NCBI GenBank assembly: GCA_963830385.1
Contig: CAWHMD010000005.1
Coordinates: 930,001-994,000 of the forward strand
DNA length: 64,000 bases
Source of the DNA: Bog-532 sp963830385
GTDB taxonomy: Bacteria > Actinomycetota > Actinomycetes > Streptosporangiales > Streptosporangiaceae
Direction of reading: 5' to 3'
Under the pieces are notes generated by a model, which saw only the letters and a list, made by a program, of their open reading frames with translations, was not told where the DNA came from and did no database searches. This document shows positions 17,744 to 25,759 of the stretch, one piece after another; positions within the stretch are counted from its first letter, which is position 1, and the number at the start of each line of letters is the position of its first letter. The position numbers and the translations under genes were made by a program.

Positions 17744-19254
17744 CGCCCGGCCTCGGCGGCCGCTTTCAGGTAGACCGTCGTGGTCTTGGTGTAAAACTCC
17801 CGGGCGGCCCGGCCTTGCTCCTTGGGCCCGAAGCCGCTGGCCTTGGTACCGCCGAACGGCACGTGCGGGTCGGCGCCGGCGGTCTCGGAGTTGATGTGGA
17901 GGACGCCCACGTCGAGGGTCTGCACCGCCTCGGTGACGGCCTGCAGGCTGCTGGTGAAGACCGCCGCGGCGAGGCCGAAGGCGCTGTCGTTGACCAGCGC
18001 AAGCGCCTCGTGGTCGTCGGTGGCCCGGCGGACGGCGAGAACCGGGCCGAACAACTCGTCGCGCCACAGTTCGTCGGCGCCGCCGACCTCGACGACCGTG
18101 GGCGGGAAGAAAGCGCCCTCGGCCCGCGCGTCACCGGCGGCGAAGCCGTCACCCCCGGCGAGGAGCCGGACCCGGCCGCGAGCCAGGGCCGCCTCGACCG
18201 CGGTACGGACGTCGTCGCGGGCCGCAATCGACGCGAGCGGGCCGACCTGCACGAGCGGGTCGAGCGGGTCACCGACCTGCAAGGCGGCCACCCGGCCGGT
18301 CAGCCGGGCGAGGAAGACATCGGCGACGGCCTGAGAGACGATGACCCGGGACGTCGCCGTGCACTTCTGCCCAGTGGACTGGAAGGCCCCGGCCACGACG
18401 TCGCTGACGGCCAGATCCATATCGGCGTCGCTGAGGACGACGGCGGCGTTCTTGCCACCCATTTCGGTCTGGATCGGGCGGGCGAGAGCCCCGCACCGTT
18501 CGATGAGCTGCCGCCCGATGCCCGTGGACCCGGTGAAAGAGACGGCGTCGACGGCGTCATGCTCCACCAGGCGAGCACCCAGGGCGCCGTTGGCGATGAA
18601 GAGCGACAGCACGCCTTCGGGCAGGCCAGCTTCCAGTAGCGCCTCCGCCAGCCGCTGCGCCAGCAGCGGGACGAGCGAGGCCGGCTTCTCCACCACGGTG
18701 TTGCCGTAGGCCAGGGCCGGGGCGATCTTCCATGCCGGAATGGCGATCGGGAAGTTGAACGGGGTGATGACGGCGATGACCCCGACCGGCCGGTGCACCA
18801 GTTGAATCTGCTCGCCCGGACGTGGCGACGCATAGATCTCACCCACCGGCCGGAAGGCTTCCGACGCGTAGAACCGGAAGATCTCCGCCGCCCGCCGTAC
18901 CTCGCCGATGCCTTCGGCCCGCGTCTTGCCCTCCTCGCGCGCCAGTTCGGTGCCCCATTGGTCAGCGCGGGCGCTGAGCAGTGCCGCCGTCCGGTTGAGA
19001 ATGTCCGCCCGCACGGGGAACGGGGTTGCGGCCCAGCGCGGATAGCTGCTCGCCGCACCCTGGACAGCCGCGTCCAGTTGCGGCGCCACCGCCGCGTTCC
19101 CGCGCGCGACGACCTCATCCGGCCGGGCGGGGTTGGTGTCGATAATTTCCGGCCCAGCACCGGGTAGCCATTGTCCGGCGATGAGCTGGCGCAGCCGCGG
19201 TACCTCGGCGTCCGCGCTCGAGCCGGTCCGGGTCTCGCTGACAGTATCGGTCAT
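17740..19254 (-). CDS. NAD(P)-dependent aldehyde dehydrogenase
   Basis: Oxidises an aldehyde to its acid. 504 residues, full-length ALDH. Visible marks: FNFPIAIPAWKIAPALAYGN (cofactor strand), SFTGSTGIGRQLIERC, the glutamate loop EMGGKNAAVV and the nucleophile loop GQKCTATSRVIV. The nearest relatives by eye are semialdehyde dehydrogenases (2-oxoglutarate or glutarate semialdehyde type). ATG 19254 overlaps the glutamate-dehydrogenase stop (ATGA); the longer frame lacks homology. Between an amine oxidase (which makes aldehydes) and a CoA-transferase/GCDH pair (which uses the acid), glutarate semialdehyde is a sensible substrate, by inference. Confidence 0.92.
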   Translation of the reverse strand: MTDTVSETRTGSSADAEVPRLRQLIAGQWLPGAGPEIIDTNPARPDEVVARGNAAVAPQLDAAVQGAASSYPRWAATPFPVRADILNRTAALLSARADQWGTELAREEGKTRAEGIGEVRRAAEIFRFYASEAFRPVGEIYASPRPGEQIQLVHRPVGVIAVITPFNFPIAIPAWKIAPALAYGNTVVEKPASLVPLLAQRLAEALLEAGLPEGVLSLFIANGALGARLVEHDAVDAVSFTGSTGIGRQLIERCGALARPIQTEMGGKNAAVVLSDADMDLAVSDVVAGAFQSTGQKCTATSRVIVSQAVADVFLARLTGRVAALQVGDPLDPLVQVGPLASIAARDDVRTAVEAALARGRVRLLAGGDGFAAGDARAEGAFFPPTVVEVGGADELWRDELFGPVLAVRRATDDHEALALVNDSAFGLAAAVFTSSLQAVTEAVQTLDVGVLHINSETAGADPHVPFGGTKASGFGPKEQGRAAREFYTKTTTVYLKAAAEAGR

Positions 19255-22200
19255 CGGGGGGTCCTTCCGGTCAGGGTTGGATCGGGCGGGGCCGGGTCCG
19301 ACTGCGCGAGAAGCCGGAGCTCGGAGACGACGGTGCAGAGCATCGCGGTGTCGAGCTGGCGGCATGACTTCAGCTCCGTGGTGGTGGCGCGAAGCCGTTC
19401 GACCGGCTCGGACCGCCGCTCCAGCCACGCCATGACCCGGCCGGTGGGATTCGCGGATTCCGGGCCTTCTTCGAGGGCATGCTCGAGGATGTGCCGGCGA
19501 GCGGCGCCCAGGTCATCGCGTAGGGCCGCCGTCGCCATCGAGTCCCAGTGCAAAGCACCGGCGACATCGGCCAGGCCCGTGCGCAGGAACTCGAGCTCGA
19601 ACCCGCTATCCACGGCCAGAGCGGCATCGACCACTGCGGTCACCGGAAGCCGGAGGCGGACGGCGATGTCCACCGCATCCAGCATCTGGACCATGGGGCC
19701 AAGGGCCGCCACCGTTCGCGCCAGACCGTCGGCCAGGCCGTCAGTCAACAGCGGCTCGACCTCAGCGGGACTGGCCAGATCGGTAAGATGCCGCCAGACC
19801 GGGGCGATCGACGCGTGCAGCCGCTCCCGCTCGGCGGCGGGATCGAGGGCGGGTCCCCGGCGCCGCACAAACCAGGACGCGGCCCGCTCGACGTGCTCCT
19901 GGACGTGGCGGAGGACGCGGTGGCGCCCATCCACTGACATGGCCGGTAGGGTCGCCACCGTTTGCCACAGGGAGTCTGTGTCCAGAACCGCACGAACCGC
20001 CGCCAGAGCGATCGTCACCTCGGGGCTGCCGGCGCCGACCCGCTCTTCCAGGCGGAACACAAAGCCTGGGCCCATGTGGTTGATCAGATCGTTGGCCAGG
20101 ACGGTGGCGACGATCTCCCGGGCAAGCCGGTGCCCCGAAATCCACCGGGCGAAGCGGTCGCGCAGGGTCGAGGGAAAATAGTCGCGCAGGACTGACCGGA
20201 ACAGGGAGTGGTCAGGAACGCCGGAGGCGAGCAGATCATTGCGGACCACGTTCTTGGAGTGCGCCAGCAGCACGGCGATCTCCGGGCGGGTGAGCCCTTG
20301 GCCGTGACCGGCCCGGACGGCGAGTTCCGATTCGTCCGGCAGCAGCTCCAGGGTGCGTTCCATGCCATGGACCTGCTCGAGGTGCCGCATCAACCGGGCG
20401 TGCCGATCGAGCAGGAACGGCGCGTGCGATTCGGCCAGGCTGAGCGCCAGCGCCTGCTGGGCGCAGTCATCAAGCACGGCGGCCGCGACCTCGTCCGCGG
20501 CTGCGGCGAGTGCGGCGTTGCGATCCGCGCGGGCCAGCCTGCCGTCGGCTTCGGCCGCAGTGAGCAGGATCTTGATGTTGACCTCGCGGTCGGAGGTGTC
20601 GACGCCGGCCGCATTGTCGATGAAGTCACCGTTGACCCGGCCGCCACCCAGGGCGAATTCGATCCGGGCCCGTGGGGTCAACCCGAGGTTGCCGCCCTCG
20701 CCGATCACGCGGCAGCGCAGATCATCCGCATCGACCCGGACGGTGTCGTTTCCCGCGTCCGCGGCATCCGGGTCCGATTCGGTCGCTGCCTTGACGTAAG
20801 TGCCGATACCGCCGTTCCACAACAGGTCGACCGGCGCGCGGAGGATGGCGCGGATCAGTTCGTCCGGGGATAGGCCGGCGGCGTCGGTACCAAGGCGGCG
20901 GCGCGCCGACGCCGAGAGCGGGATCCGTTTGACCGAACGTGGCCACACTCCTCCGCCCGCCGAGATACGGCTGCGGTCGTAATCATCCCAGCTCGAGCGG
21001 GGCAGGCGATTCAGCCGCTCGCGCTCGGCGAAGGACACGGCGGCGTCGGGCTCGGGATCCAGGAAGATGTGGCGGTGATCGAACGCCGCCACCAGCAGGA
21101 TCTTGCGCGACAGCAGCATCCCGTTGCCGAATACGTCACCGGACATGTCGCCGATGCCCACCACCGTGAACTCGGCGGCGTCCGGGTCGAGCCCCAGCTC
21201 GGCCAGGTGCTGCCGGACCGCCACCCAGGCCCCACGGGCGGTGATGCCCATCGCCTTGTGGTCGTAGCCCGCTGAGCCGCCGGAGGCGAATGCGTCGCCC
21301 AGCCAAAACCCGCGCTGCTGCGCGATCGCGTTCGCGCGGTCGGAGTACCGGGCGGTGCCTTTGTCCGCGGCGACGACCAGGTATGGATCGGGTCCGTCGT
21401 GGCAGATGACGTCCGGCGGGGACACGACGCGGCCGCCGGTGATGTTGTCGGTGACGTCGAGCAATCCGCGGACGAAGGTGTCGTAGCACTTGGCGGGGTC
21501 CGCCCCGGCCCGGACGACGAAGGCTCCCTTGGCCCCGTCGGGCACGATGACCGCGTTCTTGATCTGCTGGGTCTTCATCAGCCCGAGGACCTCCACCCGG
21601 TAGTCCTCTGGCCGGTCCGACCAGCGCAACCCGCCCCGCGCCACCGGCCCGCCGCGCAGGTGAACGCCTTGGACGTCGGCCGCGTGCACGAAGATTTCCC
21701 GGAACGGCGTGACCGGCGCCCGCACGGTGAGCTGCGATGGGTCGACCTTGAACGCCCGGTAGGGTCTCGGCTCGCCGTTGTCGGTGCGGTACCAGTTCGT
21801 CCGCAGGACGGCCAGGACGAACGACACCAGGCCGCGCATGATCTTGTCCTCGTCCAGCGTCGCTGCCCGGTCCGTCAGGTGTTCGAGGCTCTGCCGGGCC
21901 TGCTCGACCGCGGAAGGCCGGTCAGGCACAGCAGCCGGATCCAGCCGCGCGCGGAACAGCGTCACCAGCCCGCGCACAAACTCCGGATGGCGTTCTAGGG
22001 TTCCCGCTACGTAGCGCGGCGAATACGGCAGGCCTGCTTGCTGGAGATATGCGGCCGCGGCCCGCAGCAGCCGCACGTCGTCCCACGGGACTTCGGCCGC
22101 GACCACCAGAGCAGTGAACGGATCACCGACCAGACCGGGGCGGGCCGCTTCCGGGAAGGCCCCGGTCACCAGATCGGCCCGGCCGTCGTCCCATCCATGG

Positions 22201-22514
22201 CGGGCGGCCACGAACGAAAGGTGCGCCACCGTGACGTCCCGCGAACCAGCGGTATTGGTGACCGGTCCTATGGTGGCGAGGCGCAGCCCGAACTGCTCGA
22301 ACAGCGGGACGACGTCGCAGACCAGCGGCATGTCTCCGGGCCAGCAGGCAATGCATTCCGGCCCGGCCGAGCGGCCGCCTGAGCGGAGGAAGGCCACCCT
22401 CGGACCGGCCAGCCGCCGGGCCTCCGTGACCAGTTCGGCGACCGCCACGGGCAGCCGCGCGTCCTCCAGATGGTGGTGCTGTTCGGCTGGCCGAACGGCC
22501 GCCGTGCCTGACAT
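19251..22514 (-). CDS. NAD-specific glutamate dehydrogenase, large type but N-terminally short
   Basis: Interconverts glutamate and 2-oxoglutarate plus ammonium. 1087 residues; the usual large (GDH180-type) enzyme is about 1600, so about 500 residues of regulatory N-terminus are absent. The catalytic core is complete: GGLRWSDRPEDYRVEVLGLM, KTQQIKNAVIVPDGAKGAF with the substrate lysines, and GIGDMSGDVFGNGMLLS. The long C-terminal helical domain follows (RMERTLELLPDE-type). The start is real: ATG 22514 with GGAGG eight bases upstream, and no homologous sequence before it (an amine-oxidase gene ends at 22581). Second gene of the amine-oxidase operon. Confidence 0.9.
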   Translation of the reverse strand: MSGTAAVRPAEQHHHLEDARLPVAVAELVTEARRLAGPRVAFLRSGGRSAGPECIACWPGDMPLVCDVVPLFEQFGLRLATIGPVTNTAGSRDVTVAHLSFVAARHGWDDGRADLVTGAFPEAARPGLVGDPFTALVVAAEVPWDDVRLLRAAAAYLQQAGLPYSPRYVAGTLERHPEFVRGLVTLFRARLDPAAVPDRPSAVEQARQSLEHLTDRAATLDEDKIMRGLVSFVLAVLRTNWYRTDNGEPRPYRAFKVDPSQLTVRAPVTPFREIFVHAADVQGVHLRGGPVARGGLRWSDRPEDYRVEVLGLMKTQQIKNAVIVPDGAKGAFVVRAGADPAKCYDTFVRGLLDVTDNITGGRVVSPPDVICHDGPDPYLVVAADKGTARYSDRANAIAQQRGFWLGDAFASGGSAGYDHKAMGITARGAWVAVRQHLAELGLDPDAAEFTVVGIGDMSGDVFGNGMLLSRKILLVAAFDHRHIFLDPEPDAAVSFAERERLNRLPRSSWDDYDRSRISAGGGVWPRSVKRIPLSASARRRLGTDAAGLSPDELIRAILRAPVDLLWNGGIGTYVKAATESDPDAADAGNDTVRVDADDLRCRVIGEGGNLGLTPRARIEFALGGGRVNGDFIDNAAGVDTSDREVNIKILLTAAEADGRLARADRNAALAAAADEVAAAVLDDCAQQALALSLAESHAPFLLDRHARLMRHLEQVHGMERTLELLPDESELAVRAGHGQGLTRPEIAVLLAHSKNVVRNDLLASGVPDHSLFRSVLRDYFPSTLRDRFARWISGHRLAREIVATVLANDLINHMGPGFVFRLEERVGAGSPEVTIALAAVRAVLDTDSLWQTVATLPAMSVDGRHRVLRHVQEHVERAASWFVRRRGPALDPAAERERLHASIAPVWRHLTDLASPAEVEPLLTDGLADGLARTVAALGPMVQMLDAVDIAVRLRLPVTAVVDAALAVDSGFELEFLRTGLADVAGALHWDSMATAALRDDLGAARRHILEHALEEGPESANPTGRVMAWLERRSEPVERLRATTTELKSCRQLDTAMLCTVVSELRLLAQSDPAPPDPTLTGRTPR

Positions 22515-22580
22515 GGGTCAACCTCCGTCGCAGTAAGGCAGGGGTCCGAGCAGGAGAACACGGCCGTCTGGGCCGGGGAA

Positions 22581-23861
22581 TCAGAGCAGCCGGTCGGCCA
22601 CCTGAAATGCGGTCTCGAGAGCGTCCTCCATCCACAGCTGCTGGCCGAAGGAGATGTCGGCCCCGGCGAAGTGCAGGCGCTCCTCAGGCTGCGAGAGCTG
22701 GGTGTGCAGGCGGGTGAAGTGGCCGGGCCGGAAGACCGCCCATACGCCCTTGGCGTAGGGGTCGTCGCGCCAGTTGTGCTCGAAGGCCCGCGTGACCTCG
22801 GCATCAGGCGCGAACACGCGCACGGCGTCCCGGACCCGGTCGTGGTCATCGACGTCCAGCCGCCCGCCGCCGGTGAAGCCGATGTAAAGGTCGCCGCCCT
22901 CGGGGAGCTGACGGTCGCGCAGCAGCCAGTTGACGCCTTTACCGAATCCCCATCCGAACACACCCCCGGCCGGTGTGCCGGTGAGCTGCATCCAGACCTT
23001 CTGGCCGGTTCCCACGTGCTTCAGCTTCGCCACCTCTTGTTTGGCCTGTGACAGTGGCGGCGTGAAGCTGATGTCTTCCCACGTGTTCACCGGGGTCGCC
23101 AAGACGGCGGTGGCCGCAGTGAAGGACCGCCCGTCCGCCGTCGTGACGACGACCTCGTCGGCGGACTGCTCGACCCGCGTCACCACCGCACCGAGGTGGA
23201 TCTGCGCTTGGATCTCCTCGGTGATCGCGTTGACGAGCGAGCGCGTCCCGCGGGCGAACTTCAGCTCCATCGAGTTGTAAGCGGCCCAGGCGCTGTGCCC
23301 GAACGTCGCCAGCAGCACGAGGATGTTCAGGGCGCTGGACTGCTCCGGATCCGAGGCGGATGTCCAGGTCATGAGGTATTCCTCGACCGCTGGAGACAGT
23401 TTGAGGCCACGCACGTACTCGGCCCATGAAACGTCCAGGTCGTCGAGGTCTTGGTCTTCCCACGGCCGTCCGTACTCGATGCGGCGTGACGCGGACAGGC
23501 ACTCCCATACCGCCCGCTCGAGGTCGACGATGTCTTCCCGCGGTACCGGGAGCATGCCGTGCAGAACCTGCCCGCCGATGATCGTACGCTGCTCGGTGCC
23601 CGGATCGCCGTGGACTATCTCCAGACCGTACCGGTCGATCTCGGCGGCGATCAGCGGCTGGTAGCCCGGGTCGAACCACGTGCCACCGAGCTCCACGAGC
23701 TGGTCAGTACCGGGCATCACGTCGTAGTACACGCGGCCGCCGAGACGCGGGCGGGCCTCCAGGACCGTGACGGCCCGGCCGGCAGCGCACAGCTCGCGTG
23801 CGATGACCAGCCCGGCGAGTCCGCCCCCGATGACAATGGTGTCCTGACGCGGCACTGGCAT
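22581..23861 (-). CDS. flavin amine oxidase
   Basis: FAD-dependent oxidase converting an amine to aldehyde, ammonia and H2O2. 426 residues. The N-terminal Rossmann motif IVIGGGLAGLVIARELCAAG continues to EARPRLGGRVYY. GGTWFDPGYQPLI is typical of the monoamine/putrescine oxidase family. The C-terminal FAD motif is LHFAGADISFGQQLWMEDAL. ATG 23861 follows GAGGGAG. First gene of the operon to 15318, 66 bases before the glutamate dehydrogenase, and divergent from an APC permease at 24113. A polyamine such as cadaverine or putrescine is the likely substrate from context; residues alone do not decide this. Confidence 0.88.
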   Translation of the reverse strand: MPVPRQDTIVIGGGLAGLVIARELCAAGRAVTVLEARPRLGGRVYYDVMPGTDQLVELGGTWFDPGYQPLIAAEIDRYGLEIVHGDPGTEQRTIIGGQVLHGMLPVPREDIVDLERAVWECLSASRRIEYGRPWEDQDLDDLDVSWAEYVRGLKLSPAVEEYLMTWTSASDPEQSSALNILVLLATFGHSAWAAYNSMELKFARGTRSLVNAITEEIQAQIHLGAVVTRVEQSADEVVVTTADGRSFTAATAVLATPVNTWEDISFTPPLSQAKQEVAKLKHVGTGQKVWMQLTGTPAGGVFGWGFGKGVNWLLRDRQLPEGGDLYIGFTGGGRLDVDDHDRVRDAVRVFAPDAEVTRAFEHNWRDDPYAKGVWAVFRPGHFTRLHTQLSQPEERLHFAGADISFGQQLWMEDALETAFQVADRLL

Positions 23862-24112
23862 CTGCGAACTCCCTCGATTTCAGCCGTGTTCTTGCGCTTA
23901 GCCAGCATCTTCGGTCACGGACGCCGGGGACAGAGCCGGCTGTGAGCTACGGGCTGGTACCACTCGTGTCCACCCGGGCGGCGGCCCACAACGGACCAGA
24001 AGTGGCACCGGTGGCCGACGTCACAATGGCTCTTGGGCTGGCCGGGGCGCGCCCTCTAGCTTGTAGTGACGCTCAAGAGCGCCGATATTGAACCTGATCG
24101 CTGGAGGTCAGC

Positions 24113-25603
24113 ATGTCCGACCGCATCGCCGACAGCGGCTGGCTGCCCAGGGAAGAGCCTGTCGCCGAGCCAGCGGCGGAGCCCGGCGCTGCCCCGGCGC
24201 ACCTGCAGGGGCACCTGGGGGCCACGTCGGTGGTTCTCACCGTCATGGCTTACCTCGCCCCGCTGGCCGCAGCGGCCGGTTACATCCCATTTGTCATCGG
24301 TTACGGCAACGGCCTGGGCGCGCCCCTTACCTTTCTGCTGTGCGGAGTCATTCTCACCCTGTTCTCCGTTGGCTTCTTGGCCATGGTCAGGCACGTGCCG
24401 CGGCCCGGCGCTTTTTATGCCTACGTGACAGCCGGGCTGGGTAAGCGGATCGGCTTGGGCGCCGGCGCCCTCACCATGATGTTCTACCTGCTCACTGCGG
24501 TCGGCTTTTACATCTTCGGTGGCCTGTCGATGAAGTCGGTGACGCAAAGCGACCTGGGCCTGGACCTGCCGTGGTGGGCCTATGCCGTCGTGCTGCTCGT
24601 CATCGTTGCCTTCTGCACCTACCGGGGTATCGACTTCAATGCGCGCGTTATGGGGTTCGTGGTGGCCCTGGAATTTTCCGTCATCATGGTCTTCAATGTG
24701 GTGTCGCTGGTCCGGGGTGGTTCGGCTGGGTACACGGCCAAGCCGTTCACCTGGAGCGCGTTCACCAGCGGGTCCATCGCAGTGGCGGTGCTGTTCGCGA
24801 TCGCGTTCTTCGTCGGCTTCGAGAGCACCGCGATCTACCGCGAAGAAGTCCGCCACCCCACCCGGACCATCCCCCGCGCGACCCTTATGGTCATCGGGAC
24901 GATCGCAATCTTTTACTGCGTGACCGCCTACTGCCTGATCACCGCCCTGGGCGCCGGAAAGGCCGTGCACAGCGCGGCCGCCGATCCGTCGGGCGCCTTT
25001 ACCTCCGCGGTCAGTGCCATGATCGGCCATACCTTCTCGCAAGTGGTCGCGGTCATGGTCCTGACCAGTGTGCTGGCCTGCGAGCTGGCTATGACCAACG
25101 CGACGACCCGCTATTTCTACTCGTTCGGAATTGACCGGGTGTTCCCGAGCGGACTCGGCGCAGTCCACAAGCGCCATGGCTCGCCGTACCGGGCCGCCAT
25201 CGCCACCAACGTGGTCACGGCCGTCGGGGTACTCGCGGTGGTTCTGGGACGGGTGAACGCGCAGGTCGCGTACGGCACCTTCAGCGGCGTACTGGAGTTC
25301 GGGTTCGAAGTACTGGTGCTGCTGGTCTCGCTGGCGGTGATCGTTTACTTCCGGCGGAACCGCCGAACCGGCGAACCCATCTGGGGCGTGCTGATCGCTC
25401 CGGCGCTCAGCATCATCATCTTCGGGTGGCTGTTGTACTACAGCGCCGCCCGCGCCAGCCTGCTCCTGGGCACGTTCACCCCCTTGACTCCGGTGTTGTT
25501 CGGGCTACTGGGCGGCGCGCTGGTGACCGGGATTGGTTTCGCCAGCTGGCTGGCCCTTCGCAAGCCCGACATTTATGCGCGCATCGGCCGCGCCAAGGCG
25601 TGA
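24113..25603 (+). CDS. APC-family amino acid/amine permease
   Basis: Secondary transporter of 496 residues with about 12 hydrophobic segments. N-terminal APC pattern GATSVVLTVMAYLAPLAA and the loop FFVGFESTAIYREEVRHPTR match the amino acid-polyamine-organocation family. ATG 24113 has GGAGG six bases upstream. Transcribed away from the amine-oxidase operon across a 251-base shared promoter region, so it probably imports that operon's substrate. Nearly the whole protein is repeated in the permease at 44616; by eye most positions are identical, including the last eleven residues (DxYARIGRAKA). Confidence 0.93.
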   Translation: MSDRIADSGWLPREEPVAEPAAEPGAAPAHLQGHLGATSVVLTVMAYLAPLAAAAGYIPFVIGYGNGLGAPLTFLLCGVILTLFSVGFLAMVRHVPRPGAFYAYVTAGLGKRIGLGAGALTMMFYLLTAVGFYIFGGLSMKSVTQSDLGLDLPWWAYAVVLLVIVAFCTYRGIDFNARVMGFVVALEFSVIMVFNVVSLVRGGSAGYTAKPFTWSAFTSGSIAVAVLFAIAFFVGFESTAIYREEVRHPTRTIPRATLMVIGTIAIFYCVTAYCLITALGAGKAVHSAAADPSGAFTSAVSAMIGHTFSQVVAVMVLTSVLACELAMTNATTRYFYSFGIDRVFPSGLGAVHKRHGSPYRAAIATNVVTAVGVLAVVLGRVNAQVAYGTFSGVLEFGFEVLVLLVSLAVIVYFRRNRRTGEPIWGVLIAPALSIIIFGWLLYYSAARASLLLGTFTPLTPVLFGLLGGALVTGIGFASWLALRKPDIYARIGRAKA

Positions 25604-25759
25604 CCGCCACCCGGCTGGCCAGGCTTCTTTAAGAGTCCGTTAAATCCGAACTCGGCCAACGAACGATGGTGCGCCATCGCGTAAAATCCGCTGATCAAGC
25701 GGTTGCTGTGTGTCTCGCACATACAGCAGCTCGCTCGATCGAATGGGCGGAGGCAGCGG

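Noticed and set aside
16520..18067. Longer N-terminal forms of the CoA-transferase (and likewise of the aldehyde dehydrogenase, ABC ATPase, permease at 46103 and nitrilase at 44188)
   Set aside because: The extra N-termini show no family homology and lie over upstream genes; ATGA/GTGA overlaps or ribosome sites mark the inner starts.
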